DNA of 50,777 bases from a virus: positions 1 to 50,777 of IMG/VR virus record IMGVR_UViG_3300017917_004521; one strand, given 5' to 3'. The translations under genes and the position numbers were made by a program. Below the pieces are notes generated by a model that saw only the letters and a list, made by a program, of their open reading frames with translations, made no database searches and was not told the origin of the DNA. Shown here in pieces: positions 16,302 to 23,605 of the stretch (within the stretch, counting starts at the first letter, position 1; each line of letters starts with the position of its first letter).

Positions 16302-16589
16302 ATGTTATTATCAAAACCAATCTCCGTAGGAGAAACTGTCAGCGTCAAATTAATTTCTGGAGAAGAAATTATTGCTAGACTAGAAGCAGAAAACTCTGAT
16401 TCTATTAAAGTTAGCAAACCATTAACAATTAGTCTAGGCCCGCAGGGTCTAGGAATGATTCCATTTATGTTTTTAAATGGATCTACCACTATCGACATCA
16501 AACATGCTCATATTTTAGCTATGGGAGTTGCTAAAAAAGAAGCCGCAGATCAATATCTACAGGGAACTACTGGTATTGCTCTTGCGTAA
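16302..16589 (+). CDS. Small beta-rich phage protein, Sm-like in pattern
   Basis: A 95-residue protein whose first half (VGETVSVKLISGEEIIARLEAENSDSIKVSKPLTI) follows the strand pattern of an Sm/LSm-like barrel, with GEEIIARL corresponding to the Sm1 G-x-x-x-x-G-x-L-type strand pair. The second half (MIPFMFLNGSTTIDIKHAHILAM) continues with beta strands. Similar proteins are frequent in aquatic T4-like phages. RNA binding is a guess from fold resemblance only. Confidence 0.55.
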   Translation: MLLSKPISVGETVSVKLISGEEIIARLEAENSDSIKVSKPLTISLGPQGLGMIPFMFLNGSTTIDIKHAHILAMGVAKKEAADQYLQGTTGIALA

Positions 16590-16599
16590 ATAGTATACT

Positions 16600-18321
16600 A
16601 TGGCCATCTATACATCGTCTTACTCAATAGCAAGCACTTCGACAGAACAATATTTTACTATTGGTTCTTTTGACCCCACCGATGCCGGATTAGCATCGAT
16701 ATTAAACACCAGCACTACGACAATTAATGCAGGTACAGGATTACCGAGGACCACTGAAGAATACGAAAATATTGCTGCATTTTGGGCCAGTAATACTAGC
16801 CCCGGTAATGCAGTAGAGACGATGAATGCTTACGGAGTAAGCATAGGCGATGTTGCGTTTGCAACCGGTATTGCTGCACCAACAGTCACTTCATTTCTAA
16901 TCTCAGATTTATATTGGAATATTGAATCTAAGTCGTCTGATGATTTTAACATAATAAAAGATACTCTAACCCCGGTAGGACCAGTTGAGGCGGCAGTATT
17001 TGGAAGGTATCAAGAAGGCCCTTCTAGTTGGAATTTTGCAGCCAACCAACCTGACATATTTGCAAGGTTTAGAGTCTCCGCTCCATATGCATCTAAATCA
17101 TATACGTTAGGTATAAGGATAGTTCGACTAGTAGGAGCTGCCTACATTCCTACAGGTGTTACGTTTACTGTAACATTTAATAAATCTTATACCCTTTTAA
17201 CTCTAGATCCGACAGCCTGGGTCGTTGTTAGCTCTAGTCCCTACTCTGCAGGAAGTAACATTCCGCTTAGTGGTCCGACTACAGTGTATCCGGCAGTGCA
17301 TCACAAAACATATACCAGCATTGACGGATTTGTAGTAGGACCTGGTGGACCATCTTACGATAGTTCTACCTATCCATTTAGATGGAAAATTCCTGGCGGA
17401 AGTACATTTGCCTATGCCGGTGATTCAATTATCCCCGACGTTAGCCTTGAAATAACACCACAATCCTCAAATCCGTTTACTTACGAAGTTTGGACCAGTG
17501 ACGAGTTAACACTATTAGGGACATATACAAATTATTTTTCTGGATCGGGGTCCAGTGTTACACCCGGTTCGGGTCTCAATATAACTAGAGATGCTAGCGA
17601 ACTTTTAGTATACCCAACAAATTCGGCTGTAAATTTTAGACCAGGATTTGGTGTAAACGGAACTGTTCCATACACCTATTATGTTACTGGAACACTGCCT
17701 GTTGGATTATCTTTAAATTCGTCTACAGGTTATATTTCTGGAACCCCAACAGTATTAACTTCTGCATCCACTTATACATTTACAGTTGTTGATAACAACA
17801 ATGCTACTGCTCAACTTACTTTTAATCTTACAATTGGCACTCCGGTAGCCAGTTATCTAATTTCTCGTTCTACGTCTACAGTCAACGAAGGTGGAACAGT
17901 TCAATTTAATGTCAGCACCGTTTCTGTTTCTAGCGGAACAACTTTATACTGGACCATCACTGGTACTAATATTACAGGCAGCGATTTTACTGACACAGTG
18001 GGCGGACCTACAACAGGCCTAACAGGGTCTGTGATTATAAACAATAATACTGCATCTTTCACTAAAAAGGTCGGACAAGATATTACGCTTGAAGGTGTAG
18101 AATCTTTTACAGTACAGCTAAGAACAACCAGTGTATCAGGGCCAGTTGTTGCTACTTCTCTGCCAATAACCATATTAGATACTTCTACAAGTCCTGCAGA
18201 TACCGCAGGCGTTACTGCTAACGGTGCTATATATCATTTGAAAAGTGTAGATGGTAGTTTTGTCTATTCTAGTTCCGGTACTTTCTATAAAGTAACCGGA
18301 ACACCAATTAATCTAAGTTAA
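16600..18321 (+). CDS. Long beta-structured virion protein with Ig-like domains
   Basis: A 573-residue Ser/Thr-rich protein. The N-terminal 110 residues look like a phage attachment domain. Around 330-415 is a putative-Ig (He-PIG-type) domain: VPYTYYVTGTLPVGLSLNSS followed by GYISGTPT and YTFTVVDNNNATA. Around 420-520 is a Calx-beta-like repeat (STVNEGGTVQFNVSTVSV, GVESFTVQLRT). Such modules decorate fibres and baseplates and often bind carbohydrate. It is followed closely by the PAAR-peptidase gene. Confidence 0.7.
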   Translation: MAIYTSSYSIASTSTEQYFTIGSFDPTDAGLASILNTSTTTINAGTGLPRTTEEYENIAAFWASNTSPGNAVETMNAYGVSIGDVAFATGIAAPTVTSFLISDLYWNIESKSSDDFNIIKDTLTPVGPVEAAVFGRYQEGPSSWNFAANQPDIFARFRVSAPYASKSYTLGIRIVRLVGAAYIPTGVTFTVTFNKSYTLLTLDPTAWVVVSSSPYSAGSNIPLSGPTTVYPAVHHKTYTSIDGFVVGPGGPSYDSSTYPFRWKIPGGSTFAYAGDSIIPDVSLEITPQSSNPFTYEVWTSDELTLLGTYTNYFSGSGSSVTPGSGLNITRDASELLVYPTNSAVNFRPGFGVNGTVPYTYYVTGTLPVGLSLNSSTGYISGTPTVLTSASTYTFTVVDNNNATAQLTFNLTIGTPVASYLISRSTSTVNEGGTVQFNVSTVSVSSGTTLYWTITGTNITGSDFTDTVGGPTTGLTGSVIINNNTASFTKKVGQDITLEGVESFTVQLRTTSVSGPVVATSLPITILDTSTSPADTAGVTANGAIYHLKSVDGSFVYSSSGTFYKVTGTPINLS

Positions 18322-18327
18322 AATATT

Positions 18328-19362
18328 ATGCCATACGTTCCAGGTGCAAGAGCTCACGGTGTTACACACGTTGCAGATGTTTACCGTAGCCCTAATGTAT
18401 TAGTTAATAGCGTTCCGGTCGCACTGTGGCTTTCTCCAGGTAGTTCTGGAGCATTTTCATATAGTGCATCTGTGACTCCAGTAGATATCGGTGACCTGGC
18501 TGCATCGACTACAAGTACAGATTATCCTACAACTATCAGCGAAACTGAAGCTACATACATTTTCAACACACTAGACGGCGACGGAATTGACGATTCGTCA
18601 ACTAGCTCATATCAAGCTACTGCAATTACTGCCGGAGTTACCAATGGAATTTCTAGTGGAGTTATAACTGATGCAACCACAACAGCTACTACATTAGGCA
18701 CCGTCGATAGTACATCGCCGGCAATGCCGCCTTCAAATGTAGTCAAAGCAGATTGGAGTCAATTTAATAAAGATAATATTCCCTACGATACTCTAATGTT
18801 GACTCCTAAGACTCCGTTAAAGACATTTACAAAATTATCGGCTTTATGGGCAAATCAGCCGGCACCCGGTGGACCAGATACACCATTCTCATCGAACAAT
18901 CCAAGAGGTGGTGATAACAAATATATTAGAGATCAAGACATTATTGTAAAAGGAAACAAAATTGGGTACATCACAGTTCCACAAATTTTACATAACCTAA
19001 GCAATTTAGCTGCCAACGTCTGGGAACCAATTAAAGCCAAGTATCCTAATGCTGTTATCACAAACACCTTTAGACAAAATCCGCCTGGAGGAAATGCAAC
19101 TCAAGCACAGCATGGCCTAGGTATGGCCATGGATATCGTATTTCCCGGAGCAACTGCGGAACAATATTTTGAAATTGCTAAATGGATTCGAGACAATATA
19201 AATTTTGATCAGCTGTTACAGGAAAAAGCTGGTACTACCCGATGGATTCATATAAGCCACTACAGTGGATATGGATATAAGGTCCCGACAATTAATAAAG
19301 TGGCTAATGTAGTTGTAAGCCCAAGCTATTCATTTACACCCGGATTGGCAATAATGGCCTAA
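18328..19362 (+). CDS. PAAR-like tail-tip protein fused to an M15-type peptidase
   Basis: A 344-residue protein. The first 35 residues (PGARAHGVTHVADVYRSPNVLVNSVPVALW) follow the PAAR pattern that caps phage and T6SS spikes. A Thr/Ser/Asp-rich linker (about 45-130) leads to a C-terminal D-Ala-D-Ala-carboxypeptidase-like (peptidase M15) domain. Its zinc ligands are H262 and D269 (Q-H-G-L-G-M-A-M-D) and H308 (WIHIS). It would cut peptidoglycan stem peptides during DNA injection, a job done by gp5 lysozyme in T4. The fusion reading is by motif only. Confidence 0.65.
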   Translation: MPYVPGARAHGVTHVADVYRSPNVLVNSVPVALWLSPGSSGAFSYSASVTPVDIGDLAASTTSTDYPTTISETEATYIFNTLDGDGIDDSSTSSYQATAITAGVTNGISSGVITDATTTATTLGTVDSTSPAMPPSNVVKADWSQFNKDNIPYDTLMLTPKTPLKTFTKLSALWANQPAPGGPDTPFSSNNPRGGDNKYIRDQDIIVKGNKIGYITVPQILHNLSNLAANVWEPIKAKYPNAVITNTFRQNPPGGNATQAQHGLGMAMDIVFPGATAEQYFEIAKWIRDNINFDQLLQEKAGTTRWIHISHYSGYGYKVPTINKVANVVVSPSYSFTPGLAIMA

Positions 19363-19369
19363 AATCCGG

Positions 19370-19398
19370 TTGACAACTGGTAAAAATTCAAGTATAAT
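19370..19398 (+). promoter_or_regulatory. Consensus sigma-70 promoter for the cold-shock gene
   Basis: TTGACA (19370-19375), 17-nt spacer, TATAAT (19393-19398). Both boxes are perfect; it lies 22 nt before the csp start. Confidence 0.85.
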
Positions 19399-19420
19399 TA
19401 ACACAAAGATAGGAAGTAGT

Positions 19421-19633
19421 ATGTCAGAAGGTAAGGTAAAATGGTTTAATAATTCCAAGGGTTTCGGATTTATTGTACCCAACGAAGGCGGCGAAGATGT
19501 ATTTGCACATTTTAGCCAAATTAAAATGGAAGGGTATAAAACTCTTAAACCCAATCAGTTAGTAACATTTGATTTAATCGACGGAGAAAAAGGCCGTCAA
19601 GCTCAAAACATTCAACCTCAATCAGGAAGCTAA
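19421..19633 (+). CDS. Cold-shock-domain RNA chaperone (CspA family)
   Basis: A 70-residue protein with RNP1 (KGFGFI, about 14-19) and RNP2 (DVFAHF, about 28-33) and the usual MxxGxVKWFNxxKGFGF opening. It binds single-stranded RNA or DNA and melts structures. The start is ATG 19421 with AGGAAG upstream; the frame is open earlier but the promoter lies there. With a perfect host-type promoter it is probably made early in infection to aid translation of phage mRNA. Confidence 0.92.
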   Translation: MSEGKVKWFNNSKGFGFIVPNEGGEDVFAHFSQIKMEGYKTLKPNQLVTFDLIDGEKGRQAQNIQPQSGS

Positions 19634-19634
19634 A

Positions 19635-19781
19635 ATGTACAAGTATCAAGTCTGGGTCCGAATCAATACCTATCAGACTGTTCATACGATCGTTTTTGCC
19701 AACGATGACTATCAGGCTAAAATGCTGGCCGAATCTCAATATGGTCAAGGCAATGTCCTCAACTGGACTCGAATTGACTAA
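19635..19781 (+). CDS. Small phage protein, function unknown
   Basis: A 48-residue protein, one nucleotide after the csp stop. It is aromatic (MYKYQVWVRINTYQTVHTIVFANDDYQAKMLAESQYG), with a beta-alpha pattern resembling small phage proteins that handle element-like repeats of strand and helix. Ribosome site AGGAAG. No family recognised. Confidence 0.6.
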   Translation: MYKYQVWVRINTYQTVHTIVFANDDYQAKMLAESQYGQGNVLNWTRID

Positions 19782-20268
19782 TGACGAAAGATCAAATTCC
19801 GCCAAGGGCCGTGAAAGCTATGACATCACGGCTGGCGGAAATCTTGTAAATTTTTTCAATCGAAATGTAACCGCCTATGCCACTGAGGCTGGCGGACCCA
19901 AGTTTGATCTAGTCCCTGTTACACAACAAAAAGACATAATGGTCAATGTTGCTAGGCTTCATGCCCAGCAGGAATATGATCGCATTATGGAATTAGTTGC
20001 GGTCCTTCAAAAGCAGGCCAATCAAATCAAACGTAGGTTAGAAATTACCGATGCCGTACATGCGGCAAAATACCAATTTCAAATCTATCATGATAAGATC
20101 TATTGGTTAGTGTTTGATAGTAGAAAACAATTTACTCGACTAGTCATGCATGGTCCGACAGAGTGGTCCACGGCCGCACCAGCAGAATATGAATATATTT
20201 GTAGGGTAAAATGGTTGGGCGATCATAGTTGGATAGAGGTCGACAACGACGGCAACCCTGTTACATAA
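19774..20268 (+). CDS. DUF2452-like conserved protein
   Basis: About 164 residues, starting most likely at TTG 19774 inside the end of the previous gene; longer in-frame starts would lie wholly within that gene. The middle, HAQQEYDRIMELVAVLQ followed by KQANQIKRRLEITDAVHAAKY, and the end (YHDKIYWLVFDSRKQ, YEYICRVKWLGDHSWIEV) match what I remember of DUF2452. That family occurs in phages, cyanobacteria and Bacteroidetes and has no known activity. Confidence 0.65.
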   Translation: MTNDERSNSAKGRESYDITAGGNLVNFFNRNVTAYATEAGGPKFDLVPVTQQKDIMVNVARLHAQQEYDRIMELVAVLQKQANQIKRRLEITDAVHAAKYQFQIYHDKIYWLVFDSRKQFTRLVMHGPTEWSTAAPAEYEYICRVKWLGDHSWIEVDNDGNPVT

Positions 20269-20274
20269 TAAATA
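20268..20274 (+). promoter_or_regulatory. ATAAATA motif, candidate late promoter
   Basis: ATAAATA just after the preceding stop codon, immediately upstream of the structured leader. Confidence 0.3.
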
Positions 20275-20282
20275 CGTTATCT

Positions 20283-20370
20283 GGTAGGGGTAAGGTTGCG
20301 TAGCAATACCTGTATAAGTGAAAGGCTTATATGTCTAGGCAGAGGACCCACACGCCCTATGGAGTCTGCC
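20283..20370 (+). ncRNA. Three-hairpin structured leader of unknown class
   Basis: The 119-nt gap before the lipoprotein start holds three successive stem-loops. The first pairs GGTTGC (20294-20299) with GCAA-CC (20303-20310), with a small bulge. The second is a perfect stem TATAAG/CTTATA (20313-20318, 20326-20331). The third pairs GGCAGA (20338-20343) with TCTGCC (20365-20370), leaving a 21-nt loop. A clean GGAGAT ribosome site follows. It could be a cis-regulatory leader for the His-rich lipoprotein or a free RNA; no known family was recognised. Confidence 0.4.
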
Positions 20371-20387
20371 AAAAATTGGAGATAAAA

Positions 20388-20687
20388 ATGAAAAAAACAA
20401 TCGTCGGACTATTTGCCGTTTTAGCACTTTCCGGTTGTGCTACAACCGGCGTTCAAAATTCTGACCATGTTGTTACTGTTCATCCTCCACAAGTAATTTA
20501 TGTGAGCCCTCATCATTGGCCGCATCACCGTCATTGGCATTGGACCTATCGTCATGGTTGGAATTGGCATCATCCGCGGTATCATCACCATGTACAACCA
20601 CTGCCCGCACCTCCTCGAAACTCAGTAGAACCTCGTAGAACAGTTCCTGCTCCGGTAAGACCTGATCGAGGTGAACAACTAAAATGA
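20388..20687 (+). CDS. His-rich outer-membrane lipoprotein
   Basis: A 99-residue protein with a lipoprotein signal peptide ending in the lipobox LSGC (cysteine about residue 17). After a short Val/Thr-rich strand there is a stretch of His/Trp/Arg (about 45-70: HHWPHHRHWHWTYRHGW, then HHPRYHHH), followed by a Pro/Arg-rich tail. Metal binding (Zn, Ni, Cu) is a reasonable inference from the His clusters. It would sit in the periplasm or at the envelope of the infected cell. The start is ATG 20388, not the earlier in-frame start inside the structured leader. Confidence 0.75.
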   Translation: MKKTIVGLFAVLALSGCATTGVQNSDHVVTVHPPQVIYVSPHHWPHHRHWHWTYRHGWNWHHPRYHHHVQPLPAPPRNSVEPRRTVPAPVRPDRGEQLK

Positions 20688-21223
20688 GAGCGGCCGATTT
20701 TTTAGAAGCTCGATTGCCATCTATTAAAGATCAAATTCTTGCCGATGTTAGAAAACATGGTCCAGGTGAATACTTTGTTCGTTTTACTGACAGCGATAAA
20801 TTGGGTTTTAGTGGTCGTCAGCTTTTTGGTAAAACTCCCGATGTAGACGATCCCAATTTTGATGTTGACTATATCGGTACCGGGAAAGGTCGTAGAGCAC
20901 TTTGGTTTTATCCTTTGAACTTTTATCTAAAAGGCAGCAAGCCCTATGCCAGCGAACAACCTTATGCTTGGCTAGTTAAACTCAAACCTGATGCGTGGCT
21001 ACAAACCGTTAACCGTGGTGATAACCAAGTAAAACCTGCTCCACAGGGCAAAGAACGTGTAGGCATACTGCGAATGAGTGATCCGCCAGCGGCCATATTC
21101 TTTTCATCGGGCTACGAGTTAGTGGGCAAGTACTATGACTATGCCGGTCAGCATCGACGTCACGGCGATGTAAAAGGCCGCCCTGCTCCTAGCTTTTTTG
21201 ATAGAATTCGCGGATACAAGTAA
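20684..21223 (+). CDS. Phage protein with capsid-targeting-like N-terminus, function unknown
   Basis: A 179-residue basic protein, overlapping the lipoprotein gene by 4 nt. It begins MRAADFLEARLP, close to the T4 prohead-cleavage consensus. The body has an aromatic, glycine-containing region (YFVRFTDSDKLGFSGRQLFG, ALWFYPLNFYLKGS) and a basic C-terminus. Possibly an injected protein. No catalytic motif can be claimed. Confidence 0.55.
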   Translation: MRAADFLEARLPSIKDQILADVRKHGPGEYFVRFTDSDKLGFSGRQLFGKTPDVDDPNFDVDYIGTGKGRRALWFYPLNFYLKGSKPYASEQPYAWLVKLKPDAWLQTVNRGDNQVKPAPQGKERVGILRMSDPPAAIFFSSGYELVGKYYDYAGQHRRHGDVKGRPAPSFFDRIRGYK

Positions 21224-21252
21224 TTGACAATTTACTCAATAAATATTAAAAT
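21224..21252 (+). promoter_or_regulatory. Sigma-70 promoter
   Basis: TTGACA (21224-21229), 17-nt spacer, TAAAAT (21247-21252). It precedes the 24-residue gene and the tmRNA-like fragment. Confidence 0.7.
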
Positions 21253-21275
21253 AAATTTTAGAAAGTAGTTGCAGT

Positions 21276-21350
21276 ATGGATGAAGAACTGACTAAATGGG
21301 TAGTAGGAATTGGCGTAGTTGTAGCCGTTTTCCTTTTAGTTTTGTTTTAA
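21276..21350 (+). CDS. 24-residue single-span membrane microprotein
   Basis: A tiny frame with its own promoter and a GAAAGTAG leader. The product is MDEELTKW followed by a continuous hydrophobic span (VVGIGVVVAVFLLVLF) running to the last residue. The acidic N-terminus and pure membrane tail resemble small holin- or toxin-like peptides, but no function can be assigned. Confidence 0.5.
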   Translation: MDEELTKWVVGIGVVVAVFLLVLF

Positions 21351-21354
21351 GATT

Positions 21355-21419
21355 TTATTGCTGTATGAAGCAAAGAGAAAAGTGTTCTGGACCCCGGTTC
21401 GAAACCGTGCTCCTACCAT
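21355..21419 (+). repeat. Orphan copy of the tmRNA acceptor-piece 5' half
   Basis: Positions 21355-21385 are identical over 31 nt to 24196-24226, the 5' part of the permuted tmRNA acceptor piece. The copy then diverges but keeps GGAC, a T-loop-like TTCGAAA with an imperfect stem, and ends in an encoded ACCA. Its acceptor arm no longer pairs with GGGGATG of the tmRNA coding piece. No coding piece follows; a terminator-like hairpin does. It may be a decayed or alternative acceptor RNA, or a recombination scar. Confidence 0.6.
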
Positions 21420-21424
21420 TCGGA

Positions 21425-21449
21425 TAATAGGCCTATTTTGGGCCTATTA
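21425..21449 (+). terminator. Terminator-like hairpin after the tmRNA fragment
   Basis: Perfect 9-bp stem TAATAGGCC/GGCCTATTA with a 7-nt loop. The following T-run is weak (TTT), so termination may be inefficient. Confidence 0.5.
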
Positions 21450-21467
21450 GTTTGGATATATCGTTTA

Positions 21468-21496
21468 TTGACAAAGGTAAATATCTTTGCTATAAT
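21468..21496 (+). promoter_or_regulatory. Consensus sigma-70 promoter for the AAA gene
   Basis: TTGACA (21468-21473), 17-nt spacer, TATAAT (21491-21496). Both boxes are perfect, predicting a start near 21503. Confidence 0.88.
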
Positions 21497-21505
21497 ATTA
21501 GCATA

Positions 21506-21527
21506 GTGTTAGAAATGGTTCTAACAC
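21506..21527 (+). promoter_or_regulatory. 5'-terminal mRNA hairpin
   Basis: Perfect 9-bp stem GTGTTAGAA/TTCTAACAC with an ATGG loop, within a few bases of the predicted transcript start. A hairpin at the very 5' end usually protects mRNA from decay. Confidence 0.55.
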
Positions 21528-21579
21528 ACTACCTGTAGATAATGAAGATCTACGAAACTTGTTGCTTGAGGAGGCACAT

Positions 21580-22497
21580 ATGACTTTACCAAAACATCTC
21601 ACTCCCTACATTTCTGTAGGATCTAATACACGCCAAACATTTGAAGAAGTTATCGAAGATTTTTACGATGACTTTGACACTCATTTGTATATTCGAGGGC
21701 AAGCGGGCGTAGGTAAAACTTTTACCGTTCTACGAGAAGCCCAAAAACGAAACATATTGCTTTGCCATTTCGAAGGCAACATCACCCGCTGGGCGATGAT
21801 GAAGAAGATTGCTGTTTATCTACACCAAGCAGGCTGGCCGAGTGCCGATCAAGAGGAAGGTGTAGACTTCGACTCAGAAGACTTGCCACAGGTTGTTATC
21901 TATTGCGACGATGTATCTACGCTGTTTGAAAAAGACTTTGTTGATACGATGAAGATCGCTCTTGAAGAAGAATCTTCTGATAAACTGGTTTATGGCTCAA
22001 GTCTCGGAGCACAATACAAGCAAGCAGAACCGTTTGAACGAGCCGCTATTGACCATTTTAAGACTCCCACCGAACCTGGTTTTACAATGCGATTCTACGG
22101 TCGTGTAAAGTTTATCTTTACAATGAATCACGCTTTGGCTAACGACATTGAAGTTGAAGAAGCAAAGAAGGCTAAAAAGTCTCTTAAAATCATCAACGAC
22201 CTTGAAGATCGTTATGCCCTGTTCTCTCGTATGAAGTATCAAGACCTCCATATGAACAAGAACGAATACTGGGGCTGGATTGCTGACTTGGTTATCAATC
22301 ACAACATTCTCCCTAATGCTACACAGGCTGACAAGGAAGAAATGCTTGTCTGGCTGTATGACAACTGGGAAAAACTTAAAGACAAAAGTGTGCGTATGGT
22401 CAAGCAAAAACTCTGGAAAGATATGGAGAAGGCTAAAAAGCGTCCTACACACGACTACAAGTCTCGTTGGTATCAACTCGTTAAACAGGCGGCCTAA
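21580..22497 (+). CDS. AAA+ ATPase, DNA- or protein-handling
   Basis: A 305-residue ATPase. Walker A is GQAGVGKT (residues 40-47), Walker B is VVIYCDD (about 105-111), and a sensor-1-like FIFTMN follows a predicted strand. The C-terminal third is charged and helical. The start is ATG 21580 with a strong GAGGAGG ribosome site, rather than the upstream TTG at 21559 that would place the ribosome site inside the gene. The fold resembles phage AAA proteins annotated as DNA-remodelling ATPases; the substrate is unknown. Overlaps nothing; the next gene starts right at its stop. Confidence 0.8.
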   Translation: MTLPKHLTPYISVGSNTRQTFEEVIEDFYDDFDTHLYIRGQAGVGKTFTVLREAQKRNILLCHFEGNITRWAMMKKIAVYLHQAGWPSADQEEGVDFDSEDLPQVVIYCDDVSTLFEKDFVDTMKIALEEESSDKLVYGSSLGAQYKQAEPFERAAIDHFKTPTEPGFTMRFYGRVKFIFTMNHALANDIEVEEAKKAKKSLKIINDLEDRYALFSRMKYQDLHMNKNEYWGWIADLVINHNILPNATQADKEEMLVWLYDNWEKLKDKSVRMVKQKLWKDMEKAKKRPTHDYKSRWYQLVKQAA

Positions 22498-23382
22498 ATG
22501 AGCAAGAAGCCTATTGACGCAAAGTCTCTCCAAGAAAAACTGGAGGGGCTTTATAAGGGCAAGGACCTTACTTCTAAAGATCAAGACGACAAAGTCATTG
22601 TTCGAAATGATACTCTTGCTATTAAAGCAAAAGAGCGTTTTTCTGATCCTGCGTTTAAGGAAAAACATCGACAAGCAAGATTAGAAGCAATAAAGGATAA
22701 TCCGGACTTCTATAAAAAAATGAAGGAGGCGGGTGCCGATCCGGAGTTGAAAAAACGAAGGAGCGAAGCATCAAAGGCTCTCTGGCAGGATGAGAAGAAA
22801 AGAAAGACTATTCTTAAAAAACAAGAAAAGACAAAGAAGACATCTGAATATAAAGAAAAGATGTCTAAAGTGTATGCTGATCCAACTCGAAAACAAAAAT
22901 GTATCGAAGGCGGCAGATCTCAAGCAAAGAGAATGACAACACCGGATGGTGAGTTTGAGTCCTCAACTGATGCGGCAAAGCATTACGGCATTACTCCGCA
23001 AGCGATCCGACAGAGAACTAAACTCGAACCTCATTTGTATTACTATACCGAAAAAGGTCCTGGAGTTCCTCCTGCTCCAAAAGAGAAAAAGAAAGCAGAC
23101 AAGTATATTAGAAAAGTTAAAACTCCTCTTGGTATATTTGACAATATTGCCGATGCGGGCAAGGCCCATAGTTGCCATCCGGATTCTATAAAATATAGGA
23201 TGAAATCTAACCCCAATGAATATCAATGGTTAGACGATAAACCTCTGCCAAAGAAAGTAGTAACGCCTGACGGAATATTTTCTAATATGGAAGAAACCGC
23301 CAAGTTTTATAAAAAGACTACAAAAACTATTAGAGTTTGGATGGAACAAAAACCAACAGAGTTTTACTTTGTAAAGGAATAA
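22498..23382 (+). CDS. NUMOD-repeat DNA-binding protein without a nuclease domain
   Basis: A 294-residue, strongly basic protein. Residues about 40-140 contain NUMOD3-like repeats (FSDPAFKEKHRQARLEAI; YADPTRKQK). Residues 141-294 hold three tandem NUMOD1-like helix-turn-helix repeats of about 45-50 residues, each starting TPDG/PLG-x-F and ending near a Tyr/Trp-rich turn. These modules normally flank GIY-YIG or HNH homing endonucleases and bind DNA, but no nuclease core is visible. It sits in the same block as an HNH gene, so it could be a split or partner protein. Starts immediately after the ATPase. Confidence 0.7.
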   Translation: MSKKPIDAKSLQEKLEGLYKGKDLTSKDQDDKVIVRNDTLAIKAKERFSDPAFKEKHRQARLEAIKDNPDFYKKMKEAGADPELKKRRSEASKALWQDEKKRKTILKKQEKTKKTSEYKEKMSKVYADPTRKQKCIEGGRSQAKRMTTPDGEFESSTDAAKHYGITPQAIRQRTKLEPHLYYYTEKGPGVPPAPKEKKKADKYIRKVKTPLGIFDNIADAGKAHSCHPDSIKYRMKSNPNEYQWLDDKPLPKKVVTPDGIFSNMEETAKFYKKTTKTIRVWMEQKPTEFYFVKE

Positions 23383-23383
23383 A

Positions 23384-23605
23384 ATGAAACTTAAAATCTA
23401 CTCAAAACAAAAACCAAACTTTCCGCTTTCTGCGGAAACATATATGATTGACATCAACGGAACAAAAAGCGATAGCACCTGGTATTCTGAAATAGAAACA
23501 GATGATTACAGTGCTACGAAATCTATGTTAGAAGATTCTGGATACATAGCATATCCAGCAAGTAGCAAAGAAATAGAAACTAAAGAATATACTATCTTTA
23601 GATAA
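23384..23605 (+). CDS. Small protein, function unknown
   Basis: A 73-residue protein one nucleotide after the NUMOD gene. It is Ser/Thr/Lys/Glu-rich, beginning MKLKIYSKQKPNFPLS and with acidic patches (SEIETDDYS). Its 3' end overlaps the convergent HNH gene by 8 nt. No domain recognised. Confidence 0.5.
   Translation: MKLKIYSKQKPNFPLSAETYMIDINGTKSDSTWYSEIETDDYSATKSMLEDSGYIAYPASSKEIETKEYTIFR

Noticed and set aside
21391-21419. Complete tRNA gene suggested by TTCGAAA and a 3' ACCA
   Set aside because: No matching acceptor 5' strand, anticodon arm or D arm lies upstream, and the 5' part is identical to the tmRNA acceptor piece.
21997-22674. A 225-codon minus-strand frame opposite the AAA ATPase and NUMOD genes
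   Set aside because: It is a shadow of two well-supported plus-strand genes and contains no recognisable domain.
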